Assembly (NCBI GenBank): GCA_009777475.1
Contig: WRLU01000009.1
Coordinates: forward strand, 1-64,000
Reading direction: 5' to 3'
From: Oscillospiraceae bacterium
GTDB taxonomy: Bacteria; Bacillota; Clostridia; Oscillospirales; UBA929
DNA length: 64,000 bases
In this document: in pieces, positions 52,685 through 60,149 of the stretch
Position numbering within the stretch: the stretch's first letter is position 1
How the letters are laid out: each line of letters opens with the position of its first letter
The notes under the pieces: model-generated
The model's input: only the letters and a program-made list of their open reading frames with translations
What the model was told of the DNA's origin: nothing
The model's database searches: none
Translations under genes and position numbers: made by a program

Positions 52685-52726
52685 CTTAATCAGTAGTCAG
52701 CATCAACAATGAAAAGGAGGGATACA

Positions 52727-52960
52727 ATGAGTTCTATAGCGGAAAAGATTCGCGCAATCCTTGCCCAGCAGTTGGACGTTGACGAGGAGCGAATCAAAGA
52801 AACAACAGATATTGCCGAAGAACTTGGGGCAGATTCGCTGGATGTGGTCGAGCTTATGATGGCCGTTGAGGAAGAATTTAGTTTGTCCATTGACGAGGGT
52901 GCCGCCAAAACCTTCAAAACTATCGGCGATGTAGCCAAGTATATCGAAGAAAAGCGTTAA
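52727..52960 (+). CDS. acpP: Acyl carrier protein
   Basis: A 77-residue acidic acyl carrier protein. The phosphopantetheine serine is in ELGADSLDVVELMMA near residue 37. AAAAGGAGGG precedes the ATG at 52727. It carries fatty-acyl chains, but no fab gene is nearby, so this copy is transcribed alone from its own promoter. Confidence 0.94.
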   Translation: MSSIAEKIRAILAQQLDVDEERIKETTDIAEELGADSLDVVELMMAVEEEFSLSIDEGAAKTFKTIGDVAKYIEEKR

Positions 52961-52988
52961 TTGGAAACTATCCCCTTCTAAGCCCATC

Positions 52989-53025
52989 CCCCATTTCCCC
53001 GCTTCCGGCGGGGGAATGGGGATTT
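52989..53025 (+). terminator. Terminator-like hairpin after acpP
   Basis: A long GC-rich stem (52989-53002 with 53008-53021, one G-T pair) is followed by only a short ATTTG tail. Probable terminator of acpP. Confidence 0.6.
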
Positions 53026-53080
53026 GTGGGCTTAGAGTATGGCAGGAAGGCCAAAACGGCAGCGAAGGAAGGTGCGGAGA

Positions 53081-54100
53081 TTGAATATTTTAGCCTTTGA
53101 AACCTCATGTGATGAAACCGCAGTTGCCGTTGTCCGCAACGGCAGGGAAATTATCTCAAATGAGTTGTTTAGCCAAAGTGATATTCATGCCTTGTACGGA
53201 GGAATTGTCCCCGAGATTGCTTCACGGCAGCATATGCTGTCAATAGGGCCGCTGTGTGATAAAGCACTGGAAAATCTGCCGCCCGATCTGCAGATTGATG
53301 CAGTTGCGGTTACTGTCGCACCTGGTCTGATCGGTGCATTGTTGGTTGGCGTTAACTTTGCCAAGAGCTATGCTTTTGCCAAAAATCTTCCGCTCATTCC
53401 GGTGCATCACATAAGGGGACATATCGCCTCGGCTTATCTCTCTGAGCCTGATCTGTCGCCGCCGTTTTTAGCGGCAGTAGCCTCGGGGGGACATACTCAG
53501 CTGATTCATGTAAAGGATTATACGGTAATGACCGTCATAGGCACCACCCGGGACGATGCTGCCGGAGAAGCTTTTGATAAAGCGGCACGTGTGCTAGGGT
53601 TAGGCTATCCCGGGGGGCCGGCAATTTCAGCCTTGGCAGAGAGCGGGGACGACAGCAAATACGCAATGCCATTTTGTCAAACAAAAACCTGTGAATATGA
53701 TATGAGCTTTTCCGGGCTGAAAACAGCCCTTTTAAATTTGTGCCACAACACCAGGCAAAAGGGGCAAGAGCTGGATGCTCCTTCGGCGGCGGCTTGCTTT
53801 GAGAAGGCAATATGCCAAAGCATTGTGAGCCGCACAACGGCGGCATCCAAAGCACTCGGCATAAAAAAAATTGTGATGGCGGGAGGGGTCGCCGCCAATG
53901 CCAGGTTGCGTAGAGAGCTTGTCCAAGCCTTTGGGGAGCATGCCCATATACCATCTGTATACCTCTGCGGGGACAATGCCGCCATGATTGCTGCCCAGGC
54001 ATTCTATGAATACCAAGATGGGGTGAAGGGAAACACGGCTTTGAATGCATATGCATCTATTCCGGCGGATGGCGATCTGAATGGGTTATGTCAACAGTGA
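53081..54100 (+). CDS. tsaD: tRNA threonylcarbamoyladenosine transferase TsaD
   Basis: A 339-residue TsaD (Kae1/Gcp) that transfers the threonylcarbamoyl group to A37 of ANN-decoding tRNAs. It starts LNILAFETSCDETAVAVV and has the metal-binding VHHIRGHIAS near residue 110, AVASGGHTQL and GGVAANARLRREL near 265, with the final metal Asp in LCGDNAAMIA. TTG at 53081 matches the family N-terminus; the upstream frame to 53039 is basic and untypical. Partners tsaB, tsaE and tsaC are elsewhere. Confidence 0.92.
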   Translation: MNILAFETSCDETAVAVVRNGREIISNELFSQSDIHALYGGIVPEIASRQHMLSIGPLCDKALENLPPDLQIDAVAVTVAPGLIGALLVGVNFAKSYAFAKNLPLIPVHHIRGHIASAYLSEPDLSPPFLAAVASGGHTQLIHVKDYTVMTVIGTTRDDAAGEAFDKAARVLGLGYPGGPAISALAESGDDSKYAMPFCQTKTCEYDMSFSGLKTALLNLCHNTRQKGQELDAPSAAACFEKAICQSIVSRTTAASKALGIKKIVMAGGVAANARLRRELVQAFGEHAHIPSVYLCGDNAAMIAAQAFYEYQDGVKGNTALNAYASIPADGDLNGLCQQ

Positions 54101-54193
54101 AACATGCCCACAGTACACCTGAGGTTCATTTTCCGACTTTGGAAAATCTGTGTGATAATCCAGAAACCTTTGTTCTTGGCTGATAATTTGGAG

Positions 54194-54223
54194 TGTGCAT
54201 AAGTCTGTGGATAATGTGGATAA
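54194..54223. promoter_or_regulatory. Cluster of three DnaA boxes
   Basis: Three DnaA boxes (TTATNCACA consensus, all in the same orientation; plus-strand reading) occur within 30 bp: TGTGCATAA at 54194-54202, TGTGGATAA at 54206-54214 and TGTGGATAA at 54215-54223. The last two abut exactly. They lie in the 283-bp gap between tsaD and the TagF-like gene. Confidence 0.75.
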
Positions 54224-54305
54224 CTGTTTGTTGAGTTCTTAATAGGTCAGTAATTTTGCAAACCTATTACCCCCCAATGCTCCCGGCCAGGGCATGATGC
54301 CCGGC

Positions 54306-54334
54306 TTGATTTGCTTTGGTGTTCGTGCTATAAT
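54306..54334 (+). promoter_or_regulatory. Promoter of the TagF-like gene
   Basis: TTGATT at 54306-54311 and TATAAT at 54329-54334 with 17-bp spacing, 49 bp before the start and 82 bp after the DnaA boxes. Confidence 0.65.
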
Positions 54335-54383
54335 CGTACCAATATTCAATTGTGAATACCTTTATTAAGGAGGCTTGAGAAAA

Positions 54384-55916
54384 ATGAAGAAGTCGATAAA
54401 ACGGCTTATTAAAAAAATATCTAAAAGAAACGCACTGTTTAGACGTTTTTGCACTTTTTTCCTTATCAGATACAAGACAAGGCGGTATAAAAAACATTCC
54501 AAGCCATACAATGTCAATGACAAAACAATTCTTTTCCAATCATATTCCGGAAGGAGCTATTCGTGTAGCCCTCGTGCAATTTATGAGGCAATGCTGGAGG
54601 ACTCCAAATATGACGACTATACTTTCGTATGGGCGTTCAAGCGTCCCCATCATAAGTTGCTGATAGATTTCCCCGCTTTGAGCCGGGCTATTCTTATCCG
54701 CTATGCAAGCTGGGAGCATTTGCGGTATTTTGCCGAGGCGAAATACTGGGTCTCAAATTCAAGGCTCCCTCCGGAGCTTGTCAAAAAAACGGGGCAGATT
54801 TATCTTCAGACATGGCACGGCACACCCTTTAAGGAACTGGCACATGATATTCAGATTAAGAGCAAGAGGGCAATGAGCTCTAACAGGGAGCTAAAGGAAA
54901 CCTTTACCGGGGAGGCGAGGTTGTTTGATTATTTGGTGTCACAATCCCCATTTTGCTCCCAGAGACTTTTAGCAGGATTTGATTTGCCTGGGATCGGCAA
55001 ATCAAATGCCATTTTAGAAACAGGATACCCTAGAAATGATTTTCTGATTAATCACACTATATGGGATGTGGAGCAGGCCAAGGCAAGGATAAGGATACCT
55101 AAGGGTAAAAAGGTAATTCTCTACGCCCCCACCTGGCGGGATGACCAGCATAAGGTCGGGGTAGGTTATACCTATGAAATCGGCGAGGATTTTGAATATC
55201 TTCGCAAGCATCTCTCTGAAGAATGGATTATTCTTTTCCGGGCTCATTATTTAGTGGCAAATGTATTTGACTTCAATAAGTATGGCGATTTTGTATACAA
55301 TGTGTCTAATTATGATGAAATAAACGAATTGTACATAGCAAGCGATATGCTGATAACAGATTATTCGAGTGTGTTTTTTGATTATTCAAATCTCGGCAAG
55401 CCTATTCTTTTTTATATGTACGACAAAAAAAATTACTCGGAAAACCTTCATGGGTTCACCATGCCCCTTGATAGGCTTCCCGGTCCATGTATAGAAAATG
55501 TAAAAGCTTTGGTGAAGAGCGTAAAAGACATAGAATCCGTAATCAACAGCTACTCCGTGCATTATCAAGAGTTTCGCACCATATTCAATTCTCTTGATGA
55601 TGGCAGGGCAGCTGGGCGTGTTATCGAAAAATTTACCGGAAAGCAGTATGAGCAGAAGGAACCAGGACGTACGGGAATAATTTTAGCAAATATAACCTTT
55701 AGTACACTAGACTATGACAATATACTTTGGCTTAAAAACGCAAAATCACAAGGGAAATCCCTGATAGTATGCCTGCCGGAGAAATCGTTTGAGGCCCAAA
55801 GGCAGATCTTTGAGGCCCTGGAATGTGTAGATTTAGCACTGTGCGGGCAAACGCCTGAGAATATAAAAGCCTACGCACGAGAATATAAAGCCGATACGAT
55901 AATAGACGGCCCCTAA
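54384..55916 (+). CDS. CDP-glycerol glycerophosphotransferase (TagF/TagB-like) with cytidylyltransferase-like tail
   Basis: A 510-residue protein. After a basic N-terminus, residues about 45-425 are the TagB/TagF fold: YWVSNSRLPP, YLQTWHGTPFKEL near residue 140, ILYAPTWRDD near 245, and ASDMLITDYSSVFFDY near 320 with the conserved HGTP and TDYSS motifs. Such enzymes add glycerol-phosphate units to teichoic-acid-like polymers. Residues about 429-510 resemble a TagD nucleotidyltransferase fold, but the HxGH motif is replaced by STLDYDN, so it looks catalytically dead. AAGGAGG supports the ATG at 54384. Confidence 0.85.
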   Translation: MKKSIKRLIKKISKRNALFRRFCTFFLIRYKTRRYKKHSKPYNVNDKTILFQSYSGRSYSCSPRAIYEAMLEDSKYDDYTFVWAFKRPHHKLLIDFPALSRAILIRYASWEHLRYFAEAKYWVSNSRLPPELVKKTGQIYLQTWHGTPFKELAHDIQIKSKRAMSSNRELKETFTGEARLFDYLVSQSPFCSQRLLAGFDLPGIGKSNAILETGYPRNDFLINHTIWDVEQAKARIRIPKGKKVILYAPTWRDDQHKVGVGYTYEIGEDFEYLRKHLSEEWIILFRAHYLVANVFDFNKYGDFVYNVSNYDEINELYIASDMLITDYSSVFFDYSNLGKPILFYMYDKKNYSENLHGFTMPLDRLPGPCIENVKALVKSVKDIESVINSYSVHYQEFRTIFNSLDDGRAAGRVIEKFTGKQYEQKEPGRTGIILANITFSTLDYDNILWLKNAKSQGKSLIVCLPEKSFEAQRQIFEALECVDLALCGQTPENIKAYAREYKADTIIDGP

Positions 55917-55934
55917 GTCTCCATCATTGGACAA

Positions 55935-56177
55935 TTGTCAATGATGGTTGCTGCCCTGTTCGACTCGTCCGTGAAGTATCAGCTAATCGAGATTTACGGC
56001 CTTGACTGCTTTACCGAAACGGATGAGGGCTTGCTGTTCGAGTTTGGGTTTACCAACCGTGATTTTCTTGTGAGTTGGCTGCTTGGCTTCGGCGGTAAGG
56101 TGAAGGTGTTAGAACCGGATTATATCGTGTCGGACTTAAAAACCGCCGCTGAAAATATTTTAGAAAATTACAAATGA
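55935..56177 (+). pseudogene. C-terminal fragment of a WYL-domain regulator (YafY-like)
   Basis: About 80 residues matching only the end of WYL-type transcription regulators: YQLIEIYGLDCFTET, FEFGFTNRDFLVSWLLGFG and VKVLEPDYIVSDLK. The helix-turn-helix and first WYL half are missing. There is no good ribosome binding site. It marks the left border of the second accessory patch, right behind a short inverted repeat (55921-55929 with 55939-55947). Confidence 0.7.
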
Positions 56178-56237
56178 ACAAGACATACTGTTGTCGTCTT
56201 TGGTGTGGTATGATAAAACAAAAGGGGGTAACGCAAG

Positions 56238-56696
56238 ATGGATAAAAAGTATATTTGCTATTGCGGACTGTATTGTGAAAACTGCGCAGTCATGGCAAAG
56301 GTCGCTCCGGCGGCAAAGGTGCTGTATGACGAAATGTGCGGCGCAGGGTTCGAGAATGTAATCAGCTACATTCCCGGCGGCGACGGCTTTTGGCCATTCT
56401 TAAAAAGTATGGCGGAGGACGGTCTATGTGTTTCTTGCAAGGACGGCGGCGGAAATCCGGGCTGCGCCGTCAGAATCTGCGCGAAAGAAAAAGGTATCGA
56501 TGTATGTGTGCTGTGCGGGGAATACCCTTGCGAGAAATTCGATGCGTTTTTCGAGAAAAGCGTAGGGTATCCGACACTCAAACAAGATAACGATCTGTTT
56601 CGGGAGCAAGGCGTGGAAGCATGGGGGAAAATGCAAGACGAACGCAGAAAAGCCGGATTTACATATTCGGATAGTAAGCGCGAAGAAGCGAAATGA
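56238..56696 (+). CDS. DUF3795-family Cys-rich protein
   Basis: A 152-residue protein with many cysteines in pairs: YCGLYCENCAVM at the N-terminus, CVSCKDGGGNPGC, RICAKEKGIDVCVLCGEYPC in the middle. This is the DUF3795 pattern; metal binding is likely and function is unknown. AAAGGGGG precedes the ATG. Homologues are common in accessory or resistance-type gene groups. It is 15 bp from the ClbS-like gene and probably co-transcribed. Confidence 0.78.
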   Translation: MDKKYICYCGLYCENCAVMAKVAPAAKVLYDEMCGAGFENVISYIPGGDGFWPFLKSMAEDGLCVSCKDGGGNPGCAVRICAKEKGIDVCVLCGEYPCEKFDAFFEKSVGYPTLKQDNDLFREQGVEAWGKMQDERRKAGFTYSDSKREEAK

Positions 56697-56711
56697 TAGG
56701 AGAATAAAGTC

Positions 56712-57230
56712 ATGCAAGAATACACAAGCAAAGCTGCCTTAATTGATGAGATCAGAAAGACGGCAGGGCTATTCATAAAAGAGTTTGACGATGTAGCGGA
56801 TGCCGACAAAGACCTCCGATTTGACGGAGTTGACCGAACACCGGGGGAAATTATCCCATATCAACTTGGATGGATGGGGCTGATTCGCAGTTGGGATAAA
56901 GACGAACTTTTAGGGAAAGAAGTCGTCACGCCCGCGCCAGGGTACAAATGGAATCAAATGGGCGAATTGTATCAGGAGTTTTATGACAAATATAAGGACG
57001 AGCCGTTATCCCGATTAAAAGAATTATTTGTTACCGACCTTGATTCCTTTATTGATTGGCTTAGTGCGTTCTCCGATAATGAATTGTTCAAACCCGGCAG
57101 CAGGAAATGGGCGGCATCAACACCGTCAAATTGGCCGATATGGAAATGGGTACACATCAACACCGTTGCGCCGTTCAAGTCGTTCCGAAGCAAAATCCGC
57201 AAGTGGAAAAAACTGCGGACAGGGGTGTAA
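56712..57230 (+). CDS. ClbS/DfsB-family four-helix protein (DUF1706)
   Basis: A 172-residue protein of the ClbS/DfsB family: KAALIDEIRKTAGLFIKEFD, RTPGEIIPYQLGWMGLIRSWD and a C-terminal WPIWKWVHINTVAPFKSFR. ClbS protects colibactin producers by hydrolysing the cyclopropane warhead; most relatives in other bacteria have unknown substrates. No toxin-biosynthesis gene is in the window. Its neighbours are DUF3795 and a GyrI remnant, so a detoxification role is only suggested. Confidence 0.82.
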   Translation: MQEYTSKAALIDEIRKTAGLFIKEFDDVADADKDLRFDGVDRTPGEIIPYQLGWMGLIRSWDKDELLGKEVVTPAPGYKWNQMGELYQEFYDKYKDEPLSRLKELFVTDLDSFIDWLSAFSDNELFKPGSRKWAASTPSNWPIWKWVHINTVAPFKSFRSKIRKWKKLRTGV

Positions 57231-57235
57231 TAGAA

Positions 57236-57444
57236 ATGCCGATTGATTTCAAGAAAGAACACAAAGACCTCTACCAACCCAACACCACTCCGGTTGTAAT
57301 TGACGTGCCGGAGATGGTGTTCATCATGTCAGAGATATAAGCGAAAGCCGCCGTCACCATGAAATCTACCTGAACGACCCTCGCAAGACTGCACAGGAGA
57401 AGTTGAAAACAGTGATACGGTGTCCCGTGGTGAAACGACTATAA
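57236..57444 (+). pseudogene. GyrI-like protein with large internal deletion
   Basis: The frame starts at 57236 as MPIDFKKEHKDLYQPNTTP, the usual start of clostridial GyrI-like ligand-binding proteins, and stops at 57340. After a frame change, 57355-57444 reads HHEIYLNDPRKTAQEKLKTV, the usual end of the same family. About 130 central residues are missing, so this is a deletion relic. Confidence 0.75.
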
Positions 57445-57486
57445 AATGTGCGAATACCCAATCCTCGACGCTATCGCTCAATCCGA

Positions 57487-57539
57487 TTTGTGGCGGGGAT
57501 TTTTTGTACCCGAAAATATTTTTCCAAACCCTATTGACA
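57487..57539. repeat. 53-bp exact repeat, copy 1
   Basis: Identical over 53 bp to 59662-59714. It ends with the TTGACA -35 box of the first GntR-ABC operon and contains the right arm of a terminator hairpin whose left arm exists only in copy 2. Confidence 0.95.
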
Positions 57540-57580
57540 TCCTGTTATCGAGGTGGTATACTGGTATATGCCAGTATACC
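57534..57580 (+). promoter_or_regulatory. Promoter and palindromic operator of the first GntR-ABC operon
   Basis: TTGACA at 57534-57539 and TATACT at 57557-57562 with 17-bp spacing. A perfect 10-bp inverted repeat (57555-57564 with 57571-57580) covers the -10 box, as expected for autorepression by the GntR protein encoded next. Confidence 0.8.
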
Positions 57581-57614
57581 ATAAGCCGATGTGGACAGAA
57601 AGGGAGGTGCTGGC

Positions 57615-57986
57615 TTGAAAGCTGTTTTAGAAGACGGAAAAAACATCTATCTCCAAATATCAGAAGCGATTGAGGACGATATTCTCGCAGGGATGATTAA
57701 GGAAGAAGAATTGATTCCGTCTAAAAACCAAATCGCCAGGCATTTTCAAATCAACCCGGTGACTGCACTCAAAGGGGTTAATTTATTAGCAGACGAGGGA
57801 ATAGTCTACCCCAGGCGCGGGATCGGAATGTGCGTTGCATCGGGCGCGCAGGAGATTATTCTGCAAAAGCGGCGTAAGGGTTTGTATCAAACCTATGTCC
57901 GGGCGCTGATTCGGGAGGCGGAAAAGCTGGGCGTTTCAAGATCTGAACTAATTAAAATGATAGAAAGCGGGGAAACAGATGAATAA
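57615..57986 (+). CDS. GntR-family (YtrA-type) repressor 1
   Basis: A 123-residue regulator with an N-terminal winged helix (NIYLQISEAIEDDILAGMIKEEELIPSKNQIARHFQINPVT pattern, residues about 8-70) and only a short helical C-terminal extension, the YtrA subfamily layout. These repress adjacent ABC transporter genes. TTG at 57615 follows AGGGAGGTG. It overlaps the ATPase gene by 8 bp and its probable operator is the palindrome at 57555-57580. Confidence 0.87.
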   Translation: MKAVLEDGKNIYLQISEAIEDDILAGMIKEEELIPSKNQIARHFQINPVTALKGVNLLADEGIVYPRRGIGMCVASGAQEIILQKRRKGLYQTYVRALIREAEKLGVSRSELIKMIESGETDE

Positions 57987-58869
57987 TTACGCTGTAAAGA
58001 CGCAGAGGCTTTCCATGAATTACAGATCCTGCAAGGCACTGAATTCTTTTGACTTACAATTAGACCCGAATAAAATTTACGGTTTACTCGGGCGAAATGG
58101 TGCAGGCAAGACTACGCTCTTGAACATTCTCACAGGCAGGATCTTTCAATCCTCCGGCAAAGCTGATGTTTTCGGCAAATGCGCCTATGAGAACATAGAC
58201 ATCCTCAAACAAATCTGCTACATTGAGGAGAAAGGTTTTTATGCCTCCTCTGTTCGGATTTCGCAGGTGCTGCAGCTCGCAAGCGGACTTTACCCGAATT
58301 GGGATGCGGAATACGCAGAACGCTTGCTAGGCCTGTTTGAACTCGACAAACGCAAGAAATACAAACAGCTCTCACGAGGGATGGAATCGTCTTTGGGGCT
58401 GATTGTCGGACTTGCCTCCCGTGCCGAACTCACCATATTTGACGAGCCATCGCTAGGGTTGGATGCGGTAATCCGTGAGCGTTTCTATGATGCGGTCATC
58501 GACGATTTTGCAGAGCATCCTCGCACCATTATCATTTCCACCCACCTGATTGACGAGGTCAGCTGCTTGTTCGAGGACGTGATTATCATTGACGGCGGGC
58601 GGTTACTTCTGCAGGCAGACGGAGTCGAACTCAAGGAAAGAGCCTACTACATCAGCGGCAAAGAGCAAGCCGTCCGTGCCGCCGCTGCAGGAGCGGTTAT
58701 TATGAGCGAAGAAAATTTTGGCGACACATTGATTTTAACCGTTTTCGCCAAGAATGGTTTGCAAAAGAACAACGATACGGAAATACAGTCCATTCCGCTG
58801 CAAAAGCTGTTTGTTCTGTTGATTAACCCGGAAATCCATGAGAATTTGAGAAAGGGCGGTGTTATATAA
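57979..58869 (+). CDS. ABC transporter ATP-binding protein 1
   Basis: A 296-residue ATPase. Walker A is GRNGAGKTT near residue 38, the signature-like LSRGMESSLG near 133, Walker B LTIFDEPSLGLD near 153 and the switch His in ISTHLIDE near 183. The signature is LSRGM rather than LSGGQ, common in the drug/lantibiotic and YtrB-type group. It overlaps the permease start by one base. Substrate unknown. Confidence 0.9.
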   Translation: MNNYAVKTQRLSMNYRSCKALNSFDLQLDPNKIYGLLGRNGAGKTTLLNILTGRIFQSSGKADVFGKCAYENIDILKQICYIEEKGFYASSVRISQVLQLASGLYPNWDAEYAERLLGLFELDKRKKYKQLSRGMESSLGLIVGLASRAELTIFDEPSLGLDAVIRERFYDAVIDDFAEHPRTIIISTHLIDEVSCLFEDVIIIDGGRLLLQADGVELKERAYYISGKEQAVRAAAAGAVIMSEENFGDTLILTVFAKNGLQKNNDTEIQSIPLQKLFVLLINPEIHENLRKGGVI

Positions 58870-59621
58870 TGAGGATTAAAGCACTGATGAGATACTTTAT
58901 CTCGACTGTGAAAAGCCCGGTTATCATCTTCACCTGCATTTATTTGGTCGGAGCGGTTTTCGGCGCAGTTGTTTCGGCAACGGTAACGGGAGCCGGCATG
59001 GGCGTGGTTGAAACAAGAGACGGCGTTACCCAAAGCTGGACGGTAAGCATTTTTGCGTTTTCCATATTTATGCTGATTAGTTCGCTGATTGGTTCACAAA
59101 ATGACACACGGTTTTTAATCACCCGTTCGGTGTCCCGCAAGGAAATTTTTACCGTAAACGCATTATTTATGGGCGGACTGGCGGGGTTTATGAGTCTGCT
59201 TCAAATCGCTGTGATTCACATTGACGCACTTGTGAGGATGCTTATGGGCGAATCTTTCCGTGGCTTGGAGTTGGACATACAGCATTTTATGGCGGCGAAT
59301 ATGACAAATCCGATTGTGTTTTTCACCGTTTCGTTCTCTATTATGATCGCAGTAGGGGCGGTCGGTTATCTATTCGGCACATTTTTTGCCAAGTGGAAAA
59401 TCCAGACTATTGGCATTTTGGCGATTGGTTTTATGGTGTTCATAGCCTGCCTGATGCTGCCGGATTTTGCGATGAATTGGGTTGTTAAGCCTTTTCGGTT
59501 TATGTTCAGTGACGGCTCGAACGGATTGTGGATCGCACTAAAGCAGGTCTGTTTTGCCGTGTTGGTTATGACTGCCGCTTTCCCGGTGGTGCGTCGTATC
59601 ACAGCGGCAAAAAGCGGGTGA
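58869..59621 (+). CDS. ABC-2 type permease 1
   Basis: A 250-residue membrane protein with about six helices (near residues 15-40, 58-75, 95-115, 145-170, 178-200, 220-240). A conserved-looking FLITRSVSRKEIF segment follows the second helix. It is the partner of the preceding ATPase. The gene ends shortly before a terminator. Confidence 0.82.
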   Translation: MRIKALMRYFISTVKSPVIIFTCIYLVGAVFGAVVSATVTGAGMGVVETRDGVTQSWTVSIFAFSIFMLISSLIGSQNDTRFLITRSVSRKEIFTVNALFMGGLAGFMSLLQIAVIHIDALVRMLMGESFRGLELDIQHFMAANMTNPIVFFTVSFSIMIAVGAVGYLFGTFFAKWKIQTIGILAIGFMVFIACLMLPDFAMNWVVKPFRFMFSDGSNGLWIALKQVCFAVLVMTAAFPVVRRITAAKSG

Positions 59622-59636
59622 GGGGTGGAGGTCTGT

Positions 59637-59680
59637 TCCCCGCCGTGAACGGTTTATTCCGTTTGTGGCGGGGATTTTTT
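59637..59680 (+). terminator. Terminator between the two GntR-ABC operons
   Basis: Stem TCCCCGCC (59637-59644) with GGCGGGGA (59667-59674), an inner ACGG/CCGT pair and a T6 run. Its right arm is part of the 53-bp repeat. Confidence 0.85.
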
Positions 59681-59714
59681 GTACCCGAAAATATTTTTCC
59701 AAACCCTATTGACA
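59662..59714. repeat. 53-bp exact repeat, copy 2
   Basis: Identical to 57487-57539. It runs from the right arm of the terminator through the -35 box of the second operon. This points to duplication of the whole operon boundary. Confidence 0.95.
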
Positions 59715-59737
59715 ATGACGCCCTTATAGTATATACT
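59709..59737 (+). promoter_or_regulatory. Promoter of the second GntR-ABC operon
   Basis: TTGACA at 59709-59714 and TATACT at 59732-59737 with 17-bp spacing. The sequence around the -10 box (59730-59750) is an imperfect palindrome rich in TATA/GTGTA and differs from the operator of operon 1, so the two repressors may recognise different sites. Confidence 0.75.
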
Positions 59738-59770
59738 GTATATAGTGTAAATGTTTCGGGAGGTGGAATA

Positions 59771-60145
59771 TTGAAAATCATTGTGTCTAACCGCTCCGGC
59801 GTTCCTATTTACGAACAGATTAAGGAGCAGGTCAAGACGGCGATATTCTCCGGCGAACTAAAAGAGGACGACTTGCTTCCGTCAATTCGGCAGCTTGCGC
59901 GGGATTTGAAAATCAGCGTGATTACAACGACCCGCGCATACAGTGACTTGGAGCAAGAGGGTTTTATAGCAACCGTACAGGGTAAAGGCTGTTTCGTTTT
60001 GCCCCGCAACACCGAGCTTGCAAGGGAAAATGCCCTGCACAAAATGGAGGACGGTCTTAGTACCGCCATTGCCGCTGCGAAAGCCGAGAATATCGCCAAA
60101 GAGGAAATCATCGAACGATTCAATTTATTATGGGAGGATGAATAA
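59771..60145 (+). CDS. GntR-family (YtrA-type) repressor 2
   Basis: A 124-residue winged-helix regulator: IYEQIKEQVKTAIFSGEL, LLPSIRQLARDLKISVITTTRAYSDLEQEGFI near residues 38-68 (recognition helix), GKGCFVL, and a short helical tail. It is distinct in sequence from repressor 1. TTG at 59771 follows GGGAGGTGG. It ends 4 bp before the second ATPase gene. Confidence 0.9.
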   Translation: MKIIVSNRSGVPIYEQIKEQVKTAIFSGELKEDDLLPSIRQLARDLKISVITTTRAYSDLEQEGFIATVQGKGCFVLPRNTELARENALHKMEDGLSTAIAAAKAENIAKEEIIERFNLLWEDE

Positions 60146-60149
60146 AATT

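Noticed and set aside
54101-54383. Replication origin (oriC)
   Set aside because: Three DnaA boxes are present, but dnaA, dnaN, rpmH or other origin-linked genes are absent and no DnaA-trio-like unwinding element was seen.
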